Shown here: piece by piece, positions 5,782 to 13,062 of the stretch
Layout: every line of letters begins with the position of its first letter
Position numbering within the stretch: position 1 is the first letter of the stretch
Origin: Syntrophaceae bacterium UBA1411
GTDB lineage: Bacteria; Desulfobacterota; Syntrophia; Syntrophales; Smithellaceae
DNA: 14,370 bases
Direction of reading: 5' to 3'
NCBI GenBank assembly: GCA_002304995.1
Contig: DBPV01000071.1
Location: forward strand, 1-14,370
Position numbers and translations under genes: made by a program
Notes under the pieces: model-generated
Databases searched by the model: none
The model's input: only the letters and a program-made list of their open reading frames with translations
What the model was told of the DNA's origin: nothing

Positions 5782-7902
5782 ATGCAATTTTCTGAGCGCG
5801 TTTTTTGCGGCCGGCTGGCGCCGCAGGATATCGGACGCCGTGTGCTTCTGGCCGGGTGGGTGGACGCCTTCCGGGATCACGGCGGCCTGCTGTTTATTCA
5901 TCTGCGCGACCGCAGCGGCATCGTACAGATTGTCTTCAGTCCGGACGCCGCCGCCAATGATGTCTGCCGGCAGGCGACGGCCCTGCGCGCCGAATACTGC
6001 ATCGCGGTCACAGGCAACGTCCGGCAGCGGCTGGCGGGAACGGAAAATCCCAACATCGAAACGGGATCCATTGAGGTCTTCGTGACGGAGCTGGAGGTGC
6101 TTTCCGAATCCGACGCCCTGCCCTTTTCCGTCTCCGACAAGGCCATGGTGGCGGGCGCTCCTTCGGCCGGATCCGACACGGTGGCCGAGGACCTGCGCCT
6201 GCAGTACCGGTATCTGGATATCCGCCGCCCCGCCATGCGCGACAACCTGGTGGCGCGCCACCGCATTTTTCAGTGCGTCCGCGAATTTCTCGACTCCCGG
6301 GGCTTTGTGGAAGTCGAAACGCCGGTGCTCACGGCCAGCACGCCCGAAGGCGCGCGCGACTACCTGGTGCCCAGCCGCGTCCATCCGGGAAATTTCTACG
6401 CCCTGCCCCAGTCGCCGCAGCTGTTCAAGCAGCTTTTGATGATCGGCGGCCTGGAGCGGTACTTTCAGCTCGCGCGCTGCTTCCGGGACGAGGACCTGCG
6501 CCCCAACCGCCAGCCGGAATTTACGCAGCTCGATATCGAAGCGTCGTTCATCGATGAAGAGTTCCTCTTCGAACTGATCGAAGAGCTGACCGTTCGGATG
6601 TTCGCAATCGGCGGCATCGAACTGGCGCGGCCCTTTGCGCGGATGACTTACGCGGAAGCGATGGACACGACCGGCTCCGACCGGCCCGATTTGCGCTTTG
6701 GGCTGCGCTTTGTCGACGTCACGGATGTCTTTGCCGAAACCCGTTACGCGATCTTCCGCCAGATTCTGCAGCGCGGCGGCTGCATCAAGGGCATCAACAT
6801 CTCGGGCCAGTCCGAAAAACTCAGCAAGAACGTTTTGCAAAACGAATACGCCCGGGAAATCGCGCCGTCGTTCGGCGCCAAAGGCATGACCTGGATGCGC
6901 GCCGAAGGCGGAAAGCTCGAATCCAACATCGTCCAGTTTTTCAGCGAGAAGGAACTGGAGGAATTGCAGCGCCGCTTTGCGGTTGCCGACGGAGACGTGC
7001 TCATCCTGATCGCCGATCCTTCCTATGCGGTGGTGACCTCCGCGCTGGGCCAGCTTCGTCTGCACCTGGCGGGCCGCCTGGGGCTCATTGCCGAAAACAG
7101 TTTTTACCCGGTCTGGATCACGGAGTTTCCGCTTTTTGAACCGACGGATGAAGGAGGCGTCACCTCGAGCCACCATCCGTTTACCGCGCCGGACCGCGAG
7201 GACTTCGATCCGGAAAACATTGAGGAACTGCTTTCGCTCAAGTCCCGCGCCTACGATCTGGTCATGAACGGCGAGGAGCTGGGCGGCGGCAGCATCCGCA
7301 TCAACAACCGCGACCTGCAGCGCAGAATTTTTGCCGCGCTGGGGCTTTCGGAAGAAGAGACGCGGGAGCGATTCGGCTTCTTTCTGCGGGCGTTCGATTT
7401 CGGCGCGCCGCCGCACGGCGGACTGGCGCTGGGCATGGATCGCACTGTGTCAATGATCCTGCAGACGCCGTCGATCCGCGAAGTGATCGCGTTTCCGAAA
7501 AACCGCAGCGCGGCCTGCCCCCTGACCGGGGCGCCCTCGACGGTCAAGCGCGAGCAGCTGGCCGAACTGGGGCTGCTTGATTTGGGCGGCAAAGAAGTGC
7601 TGCCGGGAACGGCGGAAAAGGAAGACCCGATGGATTACCTCTCCTGGGTGTCGCGCATCGGCATCTCCGCCGCGGAGCGTCCCGTAATGGAGGAGATCCT
7701 CGCCGGGGCCGCGGCGCTGGCCCGTCTGGCTGAAGAAAAGGCGGGGCCGGAAGAGCCGATCTACACCGTGGCGGCCGTGTCCAACCGCATGCGGCCGGGC
7801 ACAAAGGAGCAGCGCTCGGAATTCGCCGCAAACGGCCGGTTCCTCAAAAGCGCTCCCGCGGTCAAGGGAGATTACTTCAAAGTCGCCAGCATTCTGGAAT
7901 AA
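5782..7902 (+). CDS. aspS: Aspartyl-tRNA synthetase fused to a C-terminal GatC domain
   Basis: A 706-residue protein, about 110 longer than a usual bacterial AspRS. Residues 1-600 are a complete class II AspRS that charges tRNA with Asp. They comprise an OB-fold anticodon domain (about 1-105), motif 2 around ARCFRDEDLR (231-240), an inserted GAD domain (about 300-410), GGGSIRI, and motif 3 GAPPHGGLALGMDR (541-554). His33 (RDHGG) and Gly86 (RLAGTENPN) align by hand with the His31 and Gly82 that give Pseudomonas AspRS relaxed specificity, so it probably also makes Asp-tRNA(Asn). After a short linker, residues 615-706 are a GatC domain: LSWVSRIGIS, a long helix, NRMRPGTK and the terminal DYFKVASILE. 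GatC normally is a separate 95-residue clamp between GatA and GatB. ATG 5782 has AAAGGAC upstream; an open extension to 5704 runs through the leader repeat. gatA follows 16 nt later. Confidence 0.93.
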   Translation: MQFSERVFCGRLAPQDIGRRVLLAGWVDAFRDHGGLLFIHLRDRSGIVQIVFSPDAAANDVCRQATALRAEYCIAVTGNVRQRLAGTENPNIETGSIEVFVTELEVLSESDALPFSVSDKAMVAGAPSAGSDTVAEDLRLQYRYLDIRRPAMRDNLVARHRIFQCVREFLDSRGFVEVETPVLTASTPEGARDYLVPSRVHPGNFYALPQSPQLFKQLLMIGGLERYFQLARCFRDEDLRPNRQPEFTQLDIEASFIDEEFLFELIEELTVRMFAIGGIELARPFARMTYAEAMDTTGSDRPDLRFGLRFVDVTDVFAETRYAIFRQILQRGGCIKGINISGQSEKLSKNVLQNEYAREIAPSFGAKGMTWMRAEGGKLESNIVQFFSEKELEELQRRFAVADGDVLILIADPSYAVVTSALGQLRLHLAGRLGLIAENSFYPVWITEFPLFEPTDEGGVTSSHHPFTAPDREDFDPENIEELLSLKSRAYDLVMNGEELGGGSIRINNRDLQRRIFAALGLSEEETRERFGFFLRAFDFGAPPHGGLALGMDRTVSMILQTPSIREVIAFPKNRSAACPLTGAPSTVKREQLAELGLLDLGGKEVLPGTAEKEDPMDYLSWVSRIGISAAERPVMEEILAGAAALARLAEEKAGPEEPIYTVAAVSNRMRPGTKEQRSEFAANGRFLKSAPAVKGDYFKVASILE

Positions 7903-7918
7903 AGGGAGACGTCATTTC

Positions 7919-9112
7919 ATGGATTCCATTTTTTTCTACCGCAACTCGGCCACTGCCCCGGCAGACGGCCCCCTGGCAGGGTTGAAAATCGCCGTTCAGC
8001 CCACTGTCTCTGTGGCCGGCTGGCCCGCCGACGCGGGTTCCAAAGCCCTGGCCAATTTTACGGCGCTTGAGGACGCAACCGTTGTGAGCCGGCTTGTCCA
8101 GTCCGGCGCTTTTATCTGCGGCTCGACCCTGGGCAGTGAATTCGGCTTCGGCCTCGCCGAAAGCCGCGCGGGCGAAGCCGTCAAACACAACATCGCCGCT
8201 GCGGAGCTGATGCTCGACATGATGGGCGAAAGCCGCCTGGCCGCTTGCGGCGCGGGCGTCTGCGGCTTCAAGCCCAGCTATGGCCTGGTGTCGCACTTCG
8301 GCCTCATCGGCCTCATTCCGTCGCTGGAAGTCTGCGGCCTCTTGGCCGGTTCGTGCCAGACGATCCGGCATCTGCTTCGGGCCCTGGCCGGTCCCGACGA
8401 TAAGGATTTCTCGCTTCCCGACGAAAAGCCCGGAGAGTTTTACGCGCCGGCACCGGAGCCGTCGAAGACGACGATCGGCGTCATTGCCGAAGCGCAAAGC
8501 GCCCTTCCGGATGCGGAGAAAAGCAAATTTCACGCCTCCGTCGCGGCGCTGCAAAAAGCGGGCTTTGCCGTCCGGGAGGTCTCCTTTCCCGACTGGCCGT
8601 TGTTTTTGCCGGTTCATAAAATTGTCGGTTCTGTGGAGGCGTCTTCCGCGGCGGGGCGCTACGACTCCGTCCGCTACGGCGAGCGCGCGCCGGGTGCCAG
8701 AAACTGGAACGAGATGTACCTGGCGTCCCGCGGCGCGGCATTCGGCACACTTTTGAAAAGCTTTCTGATTCAGGGCGCGTATTTTCAGTTTCAGCGCTAC
8801 GACGCTTATGAAAACGCCTGCCGCATCCGCGCGCGTCTGGTCGCAGACATGAAGAAGCTGACGGATGCGGTCGATTTTCTCGTCCTTCCGGTTTCCGGCG
8901 GCGCCTCCGAAGAGCGTCCGCGGACGCTCGACGAAACCTACGGGCGGTTTGCTGCGACGGCGTTTGCCAACGTCACGGGCCAGCCGGCGCTGGTCCTGCC
9001 GCCCGCTTCCGCGGCGGAAGCGCCCTTTCAGCTGGTGGGGCCGAGGCTGGGCGACGCGGCGCTTTTGGCGCTGGGCGATTTTCTGCTGTCTGTGCGCGAG
9101 AAAGGAAAATAG
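7919..9112 (+). CDS. gatA: GatA-like protein lacking the amidase catalytic triad (pseudoenzyme)
   Basis: A 397-residue homologue of the A subunit of the Asp-tRNA(Asn)/Glu-tRNA(Gln) amidotransferase, which normally (about 485 residues) hydrolyses Gln and channels ammonia to GatB. Homology is clear in PLAGLKIAV (18-26), FKPSYGLVSHFGLIG (117-131), EASSAAGRYDSVRYGERA (240-257) and the C-terminal NVTGQPALVLPP. The catalytic residues are gone: the triad Lys of the usual IAVKDN is Gln27, and the GGSSGGSAAA and GSDTGGSIRQPA blocks carrying both catalytic Ser are deleted or replaced (IAAAELMLDMMGESRLAACGAGVCG, 92-116). About 50 N-terminal residues are also absent; the ATG at 7919 has AGGGAG about 10 nt upstream, and no alternative start recovers them. 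The frame is intact, so it looks like a maintained scaffold rather than a decaying gene. gatB starts 2 nt after its stop. Confidence 0.88.
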   Translation: MDSIFFYRNSATAPADGPLAGLKIAVQPTVSVAGWPADAGSKALANFTALEDATVVSRLVQSGAFICGSTLGSEFGFGLAESRAGEAVKHNIAAAELMLDMMGESRLAACGAGVCGFKPSYGLVSHFGLIGLIPSLEVCGLLAGSCQTIRHLLRALAGPDDKDFSLPDEKPGEFYAPAPEPSKTTIGVIAEAQSALPDAEKSKFHASVAALQKAGFAVREVSFPDWPLFLPVHKIVGSVEASSAAGRYDSVRYGERAPGARNWNEMYLASRGAAFGTLLKSFLIQGAYFQFQRYDAYENACRIRARLVADMKKLTDAVDFLVLPVSGGASEERPRTLDETYGRFAATAFANVTGQPALVLPPASAAEAPFQLVGPRLGDAALLALGDFLLSVREKGK

Positions 9113-9114
9113 GA

Positions 9115-10542
9115 ATGGACTTTGAAGCGGTCATCGGATTGGAAATCCACATTGAACTCAACTGCAAGACCAAAATGTTTTGCGATTGCCCCAACCGTCC
9201 CGGCGACGATCCCAATCTCAACACCTGCCCGACCTGCCTGTGGCTGCCGGGCGCGATTCCCCGGTTCAGCGCCGAGGCGCTGGAAAAGGCGTCGCTTCTG
9301 TGCCTGGGGCTGGGCGCCGAGCTCCAGCCGCAAAGCGCCTTCGACCAGAAGGTGTACTACTATCCGGATCTGCCGAAGGGCTACCAGTTGTCGCAGGCCC
9401 ACAGGCCTCTGTCGCGCGGCGGCGGCATCGACATTACCGACGAAGACGGCAATCTGAAAAGGCTGCGCATCCACCACATTCACATGGAAGAGGACGTCGC
9501 GAAGCTGGTGCACGAGCTGGAAGGCCGCGTGCCGATCAGCCTGGTGGACTTCAACCGCGCCGGCTCCCCGCTGGTGGAAATCGTGACGGAGCCGGATTTG
9601 CGCACGCCGCATCACGCCATGGAGTTTCTGAAGGCGCTGCGTACGCAGGTGCGCTACGTCGGTTCTTCCGAGTGCAGCATGGAAAACGGATCGATGCGCG
9701 TCGACGCGAATATTTCCGTTCGGCCCCGGGGCACCAGCCAGATGAACACGAAAGTGGAAGTCAAGAATATGAATTCCGTCCGCCATGTGGGCGACGCCAT
9801 CGCCTATGAAATCAGCCGCCAGAGCCAGGCGGTGCAGGCGGGCGAGGCGGTCGTGCTGCACACGCGCCTGTGGGATCCGGACAAGAAAGTCACCCTGCCC
9901 ATGCGCGGCAAATTCGAAGGCCCGTGCGTTCCCGACCCGATGGTGCCGGTTATTGAACTGTCGCCCGCCTTTATCGAAGAGATGCGCTCGCGCCTGCCGG
10001 AGATGCCGGCCGCGCGGGCCGAGCGCTTCGTGAACGACTACCGGCTCACCGGCGAGGAAGCGGCGTTTTTGAGCGCCGATCCGGACGTCGCGGGCTTTTT
10101 CGAGGCGCTCGTCAAAAAAGGCGTCGCGCCGCGCACGGCCATGCACTGGCTTGCCACGCAGCTCATTCCGGCCGTGAAAGAACGCAGGCTGGAGCTCGGC
10201 GCGTCGCGGGTGACGCCGGAGCGCCTGGCGGCGCTCCTTGCCCTGCTGGCCAAAGATGAAATCAACGCCAACGCGGCGCGCGAAGTTCTCGCGCATCTGT
10301 TTGAAAGCGACGAGACGCCGGAAGCGATCGTGAACGCCCGCGGTTTCAGGCAGGTGTCCGACGCGGGCGCGCTTGCGGCGATGATCGACCGGGTGCTGGC
10401 CGCTCAGTCGGCGGCCGTGGCCGATTTCCGCGCCGGCCAGGGAAAAGCGCTGGGCTTTCTCATCGGTCAGGTGATGCAGTCCTCCGGCGGCAAGGCCAAT
10501 CCGAAAATCATCCGGGAGCTGCTGACGAAAAAGCTGGGGTAA
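9115..10542 (+). CDS. gatB: Divergent Asp-tRNA(Asn)/Glu-tRNA(Gln) amidotransferase subunit B
   Basis: A 475-residue protein, full length for GatB, which phosphorylates the Asp or Glu on mischarged tRNA and transfers ammonia to it. The cradle domain is well kept: GLEIHIEL with Glu10 and His12, the Cys pairs of CDCPN and TCPTC (21-40 region) that bind zinc in many GatBs, FDQKVYYYPDLPKGYQLSQ, IHMEED with Glu125-Glu126, and LVDFNRAGSPLVEIV. The helical and YqeY-like tail ends in the expected AIGFLIGQVM-like block (here ALGFLIGQVMQSSGGKANP). It is odd at residues 263-278: the near-universal HDYRYFPEPDL block is replaced by a shorter GKFEGPCVPDPMVP. The usual CLGLPG is CLWLPG. The start has AGGA overlapping the gatA stop, so translation is coupled. 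A strong terminator follows. Confidence 0.92.
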   Translation: MDFEAVIGLEIHIELNCKTKMFCDCPNRPGDDPNLNTCPTCLWLPGAIPRFSAEALEKASLLCLGLGAELQPQSAFDQKVYYYPDLPKGYQLSQAHRPLSRGGGIDITDEDGNLKRLRIHHIHMEEDVAKLVHELEGRVPISLVDFNRAGSPLVEIVTEPDLRTPHHAMEFLKALRTQVRYVGSSECSMENGSMRVDANISVRPRGTSQMNTKVEVKNMNSVRHVGDAIAYEISRQSQAVQAGEAVVLHTRLWDPDKKVTLPMRGKFEGPCVPDPMVPVIELSPAFIEEMRSRLPEMPAARAERFVNDYRLTGEEAAFLSADPDVAGFFEALVKKGVAPRTAMHWLATQLIPAVKERRLELGASRVTPERLAALLALLAKDEINANAAREVLAHLFESDETPEAIVNARGFRQVSDAGALAAMIDRVLAAQSAAVADFRAGQGKALGFLIGQVMQSSGGKANPKIIRELLTKKLG

Positions 10543-10610
10543 GGAGTCGCCGGATCGGGGCAGGCGCGCATCCGGACACGCAGGATAAGCGCGGCGGTCC
10601 AGGAAACATC

Positions 10611-10648
10611 ACGGGGCTTTCTCCGGTCGGAGAAGGCCCCGTTTGTTT
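10611..10648 (+). terminator. Intrinsic terminator after gatB
   Basis: A 14-bp stem with one G-T pair, ACGGGGCTTTCTCC (10611-10624) and GGAGAAGGCCCCGT (10629-10642), has a 4-nt loop GGTC and is followed by TTGTTT. On the plus strand it ends the aspS-gatB unit. On the minus strand there is no T-run after it, although lipA ends 26 nt away and could be partly stopped by the same hairpin. Confidence 0.9.
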
Positions 10649-10667
10649 AAAAAAACGGCGGCGGCTT

Positions 10668-11543
10668 TTAACCGGCTGAGGCTTGCGCCTGGGCCGCGTG
10701 GTAGGAGCTGCGCACCAGGGGGCCGGCTTCGACGTGCTGAAATCCTCGGGCGCGGGCGATTTCCCCCCATTCGGCAAATTCGTCGGGCGTCCAGTAGCGG
10801 GCGACCGGCCAGTGCCGAAGCGTCGGCTGCTGGTACTGCCCGATGGTGAGGCGCGCGCAGGAGACGGACGCGAGATCGTCGATCAGGCGTAAAATATCCT
10901 CCCGGGTTTCACCGAATCCCACCATGAAACCGCTCTTGGCGGGGACAGGCGAAAGGGCGACGCGCGAAAGCAGGTTTAGCGACCGGCGATAGTCGCCCTG
11001 CGGCCGCAGACGGGGGAAAAGCGCCTCGGCCGCCTCCAGATTGTGATTGATCACGTCCGGCCGCGCCGCGATGACCGTCTCCAGGGCGGACGCGTCGCCG
11101 GCGAAGTCGGGAATCAAAACCTCAATGCGGCAGCCGGGAACGGCCTGGCGCAGCCGTGCGATGGTGTCGGCAAAAAAACCCGCGCCTCCGTCGGGCAGAT
11201 CGTCGCGCGTCACGGACGTGACGACGACGTAGCAGAGCTTCATCTGCAAAACGGCGGCAACGAGGCGGTCGGTTTCACCGGCGTCGATCGCCTGCGGACG
11301 GCCGTGCGCGACATTGCAGTAGAGGCAATGGCGCGTGCAGACCCGGCCGAGAATCAGAAACGTCGCGGTTCCGCTTGCAAAACACTCGGCCAGATTGGGA
11401 CAGGCCGCCTCCTGGCAGACCGTGTGCAGGTGCAGGTCGCCAAGCGTCCGCCGGATCCGGCGGCAGCCGTCGGCGTAAGGCGGGCGGACCTTGAGCCAGG
11501 GCGGTTTGCGCAACAGGGACTGCGGGGCTTGTTGATTTTCCAT
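10668..11543 (-). CDS. lipA: Lipoyl synthase
   Basis: A 291-residue radical-SAM enzyme that inserts two sulfurs into protein-bound octanoyl groups to make the lipoyl cofactor. Both iron-sulfur clusters are marked: the auxiliary cluster Cys43, Cys48, Cys54 (C-x4-C-x5-C) and the SAM cluster Cys69, Cys73, Cys76 (CTRHCLYC). The C-terminal RSSY at 278-281 supplies the Ser ligand to the auxiliary cluster. VTSVTRDDLPDGGA and FMVGFGE are further family signatures. ATG 11543 starts the protein just before the expected KPPWLKVRPP segment. The frame stays open upstream, but that part is antisense-frame sequence inside gcvPB. No convincing Shine-Dalgarno site precedes it. It lies 47 nt after gcvPB, and the likely client is the lipoylated glycine-cleavage H protein. 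Confidence 0.95.
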   Translation of the reverse strand: MENQQAPQSLLRKPPWLKVRPPYADGCRRIRRTLGDLHLHTVCQEAACPNLAECFASGTATFLILGRVCTRHCLYCNVAHGRPQAIDAGETDRLVAAVLQMKLCYVVVTSVTRDDLPDGGAGFFADTIARLRQAVPGCRIEVLIPDFAGDASALETVIAARPDVINHNLEAAEALFPRLRPQGDYRRSLNLLSRVALSPVPAKSGFMVGFGETREDILRLIDDLASVSCARLTIGQYQQPTLRHWPVARYWTPDEFAEWGEIARARGFQHVEAGPLVRSSYHAAQAQASAG

Positions 11544-11590
11544 GGGAACACCGGCCGATTGACGAAAACGCTTGCGCGCCTTGATTCTTT

Positions 11591-13039
11591 CTACGCTTTG
11601 GGTTTGCTCCAGCAGACGTCCGGCTTGCGGGCGGCCAGGACTTCGTCCAGGCGGCCGACCGGCGTGGAAAGAGGCGCGTCCTTCACGCGCTGCGGATTTT
11701 CCTCCGCCTCCCGGGCAATGGCCGCCATGGCGTCGCAAAAGGCGTCGAGCGTCTCTTTGCTTTCCGTTTCCGTAGGCTCGATCATGATGGCTTCCGCGAC
11801 GATGAGCGGAAAGTAAATCGTCGGCGGGTGGTAGCCGAAATCGATCAGACGCTTGGCGATGTCGGTGGTGTGCACGCCGCTCAGGGCGACCTGCCGGCTG
11901 CCGGAAAAGACGCATTCATGCATGCAGATGCGGTCGTAGGGCAGATCGAAATAGGGCTTGAGCTTCTCCTTGATGTAGTTGGCGTTGAGGACGGCCATTT
12001 CCGCGGCGCGGATCAGCCCGGCGGCGCCGAGCGACCGGAGATAGCTATAGGCTTTGACGATGACGGAAAAGTTTCCGTAAAAGGCGCGGACCCGTCCGAT
12101 CGTATCCGGAAAGTTCGACGACCAGCGCAGTCCCGCCTCGCAGGGAACGATGCGGGGCACCGGAAGAAAATCCGTCAATTTTTCGCCCACGCCCACCGGA
12201 CCGCTGCCCGGGCCGCCGCCGCCGTGCGGCGTGGAAAAGGTTTTATGCAAATTAAGCTGGATGACGTCGAACCCCAGGTCGCCGGGGCGCGTCTTGCCTA
12301 AAAAGGCGTTGGCGTTGGCGCCGTCGCCGTAGAGCAGGCCGCCCCGGTCGTGGACGATCCGGGCCACGTCTTCGATGTTGCGCTCGAAAAGGCCGAGCGT
12401 GTTGGGATTGGTGAGCATCAGGGCCGCGACATCTTCCGTCATCAGAGCGTCCAGGCGCTGAAGATCGACGCCGCCTTCGGCGTTCGAGCCGAGCGTGACC
12501 GTTTCGAATCCGCAAAGCGCGCCGGAAGCCGGATTGGTGCCGTGGGCCGCGTCGGGAATCAGAATCCGCCGGCGCTTTTCACCTTTTTTCTCGAAGTATT
12601 TCCGGATCATCATGACGCCGGTCAGCTCGCCGTGTGCGCCGGCCGCGGGCTGCAGCGTGAAATCGGCCATGCCGAAAACGGCGCACAAGAGCCTCTGCAT
12701 GTCGAAGAGGAGCTCCAGATTGCCCCGGGCAAAAGCCTCCGGCGCGGCCGGGTGCAGGCCGGTGAAGCCCGGAAGCGCCGCAACGGTTTCGTTGATTTTG
12801 GGATTGTATTTCATGGTGCAGGACCCGAGCGGATAAAAGCCGAGATCCACGCCGAAGTTCCGCCGCGACAGATTGGTGTAGTGGCGCACCAGGTCGGTTT
12901 CGGAGACTTCCGGCAGGTCCAGCTCCTCGCGCATAAACGACGCGCCGATGACATCCTCAAGAGAGACGGCCGGAACGTCGCCCGCCGGAACATCGGCGGC
13001 CGTGCGGCCGGATTTGCTTATTTCAAATATCAGTTGCAT
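11591..13039 (-). CDS. gcvPB: Glycine dehydrogenase (decarboxylating) subunit 2
   Basis: A 482-residue PLP-dependent subunit of the two-chain glycine decarboxylase (P protein), which releases CO2 from glycine and passes aminomethyl to the lipoyl arm of the H protein, or runs in reverse in glycine synthesis. The PLP lysine is Lys266 in NLHKTFSTPHGGGGPG. The Gly-rich loop after it, the LGSCTMKYNPK block near 75-85 and the AAHGTNPASGA block are intact. Length is normal for the split-type subunit. The start at 13039 has TGAGGAA about 7 nt upstream, and only 23 nt separate it from the gcvPA stop, so the two subunits are made from one transcript. Confidence 0.96.
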   Translation of the reverse strand: MQLIFEISKSGRTAADVPAGDVPAVSLEDVIGASFMREELDLPEVSETDLVRHYTNLSRRNFGVDLGFYPLGSCTMKYNPKINETVAALPGFTGLHPAAPEAFARGNLELLFDMQRLLCAVFGMADFTLQPAAGAHGELTGVMMIRKYFEKKGEKRRRILIPDAAHGTNPASGALCGFETVTLGSNAEGGVDLQRLDALMTEDVAALMLTNPNTLGLFERNIEDVARIVHDRGGLLYGDGANANAFLGKTRPGDLGFDVIQLNLHKTFSTPHGGGGPGSGPVGVGEKLTDFLPVPRIVPCEAGLRWSSNFPDTIGRVRAFYGNFSVIVKAYSYLRSLGAAGLIRAAEMAVLNANYIKEKLKPYFDLPYDRICMHECVFSGSRQVALSGVHTTDIAKRLIDFGYHPPTIYFPLIVAEAIMIEPTETESKETLDAFCDAMAAIAREAEENPQRVKDAPLSTPVGRLDEVLAARKPDVCWSKPKA

Positions 13040-13062
13040 GACGGTTCCTCAGGCCTGAATTC

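Noticed and set aside
5677..7416. 579-residue open frame on the minus strand across aspS
   Set aside because: It is exactly antisense to a gene with unmistakable AspRS motifs. Its residues are Arg/Gln/Ala/Asp-rich as expected from the reverse of GC-rich codons, and it has no recognisable domain.
9028..10296. 422-residue minus-strand open frame across gatB
   Set aside because: Antisense shadow of gatB with His/Arg/Ala-rich composition and no domain signature.
11544..11915. N-terminal extension of lipA by about 124 residues
   Set aside because: It lies inside gcvPB in another frame and has Arg/His-rich shadow composition; lipoyl synthases begin close to the chosen Met.
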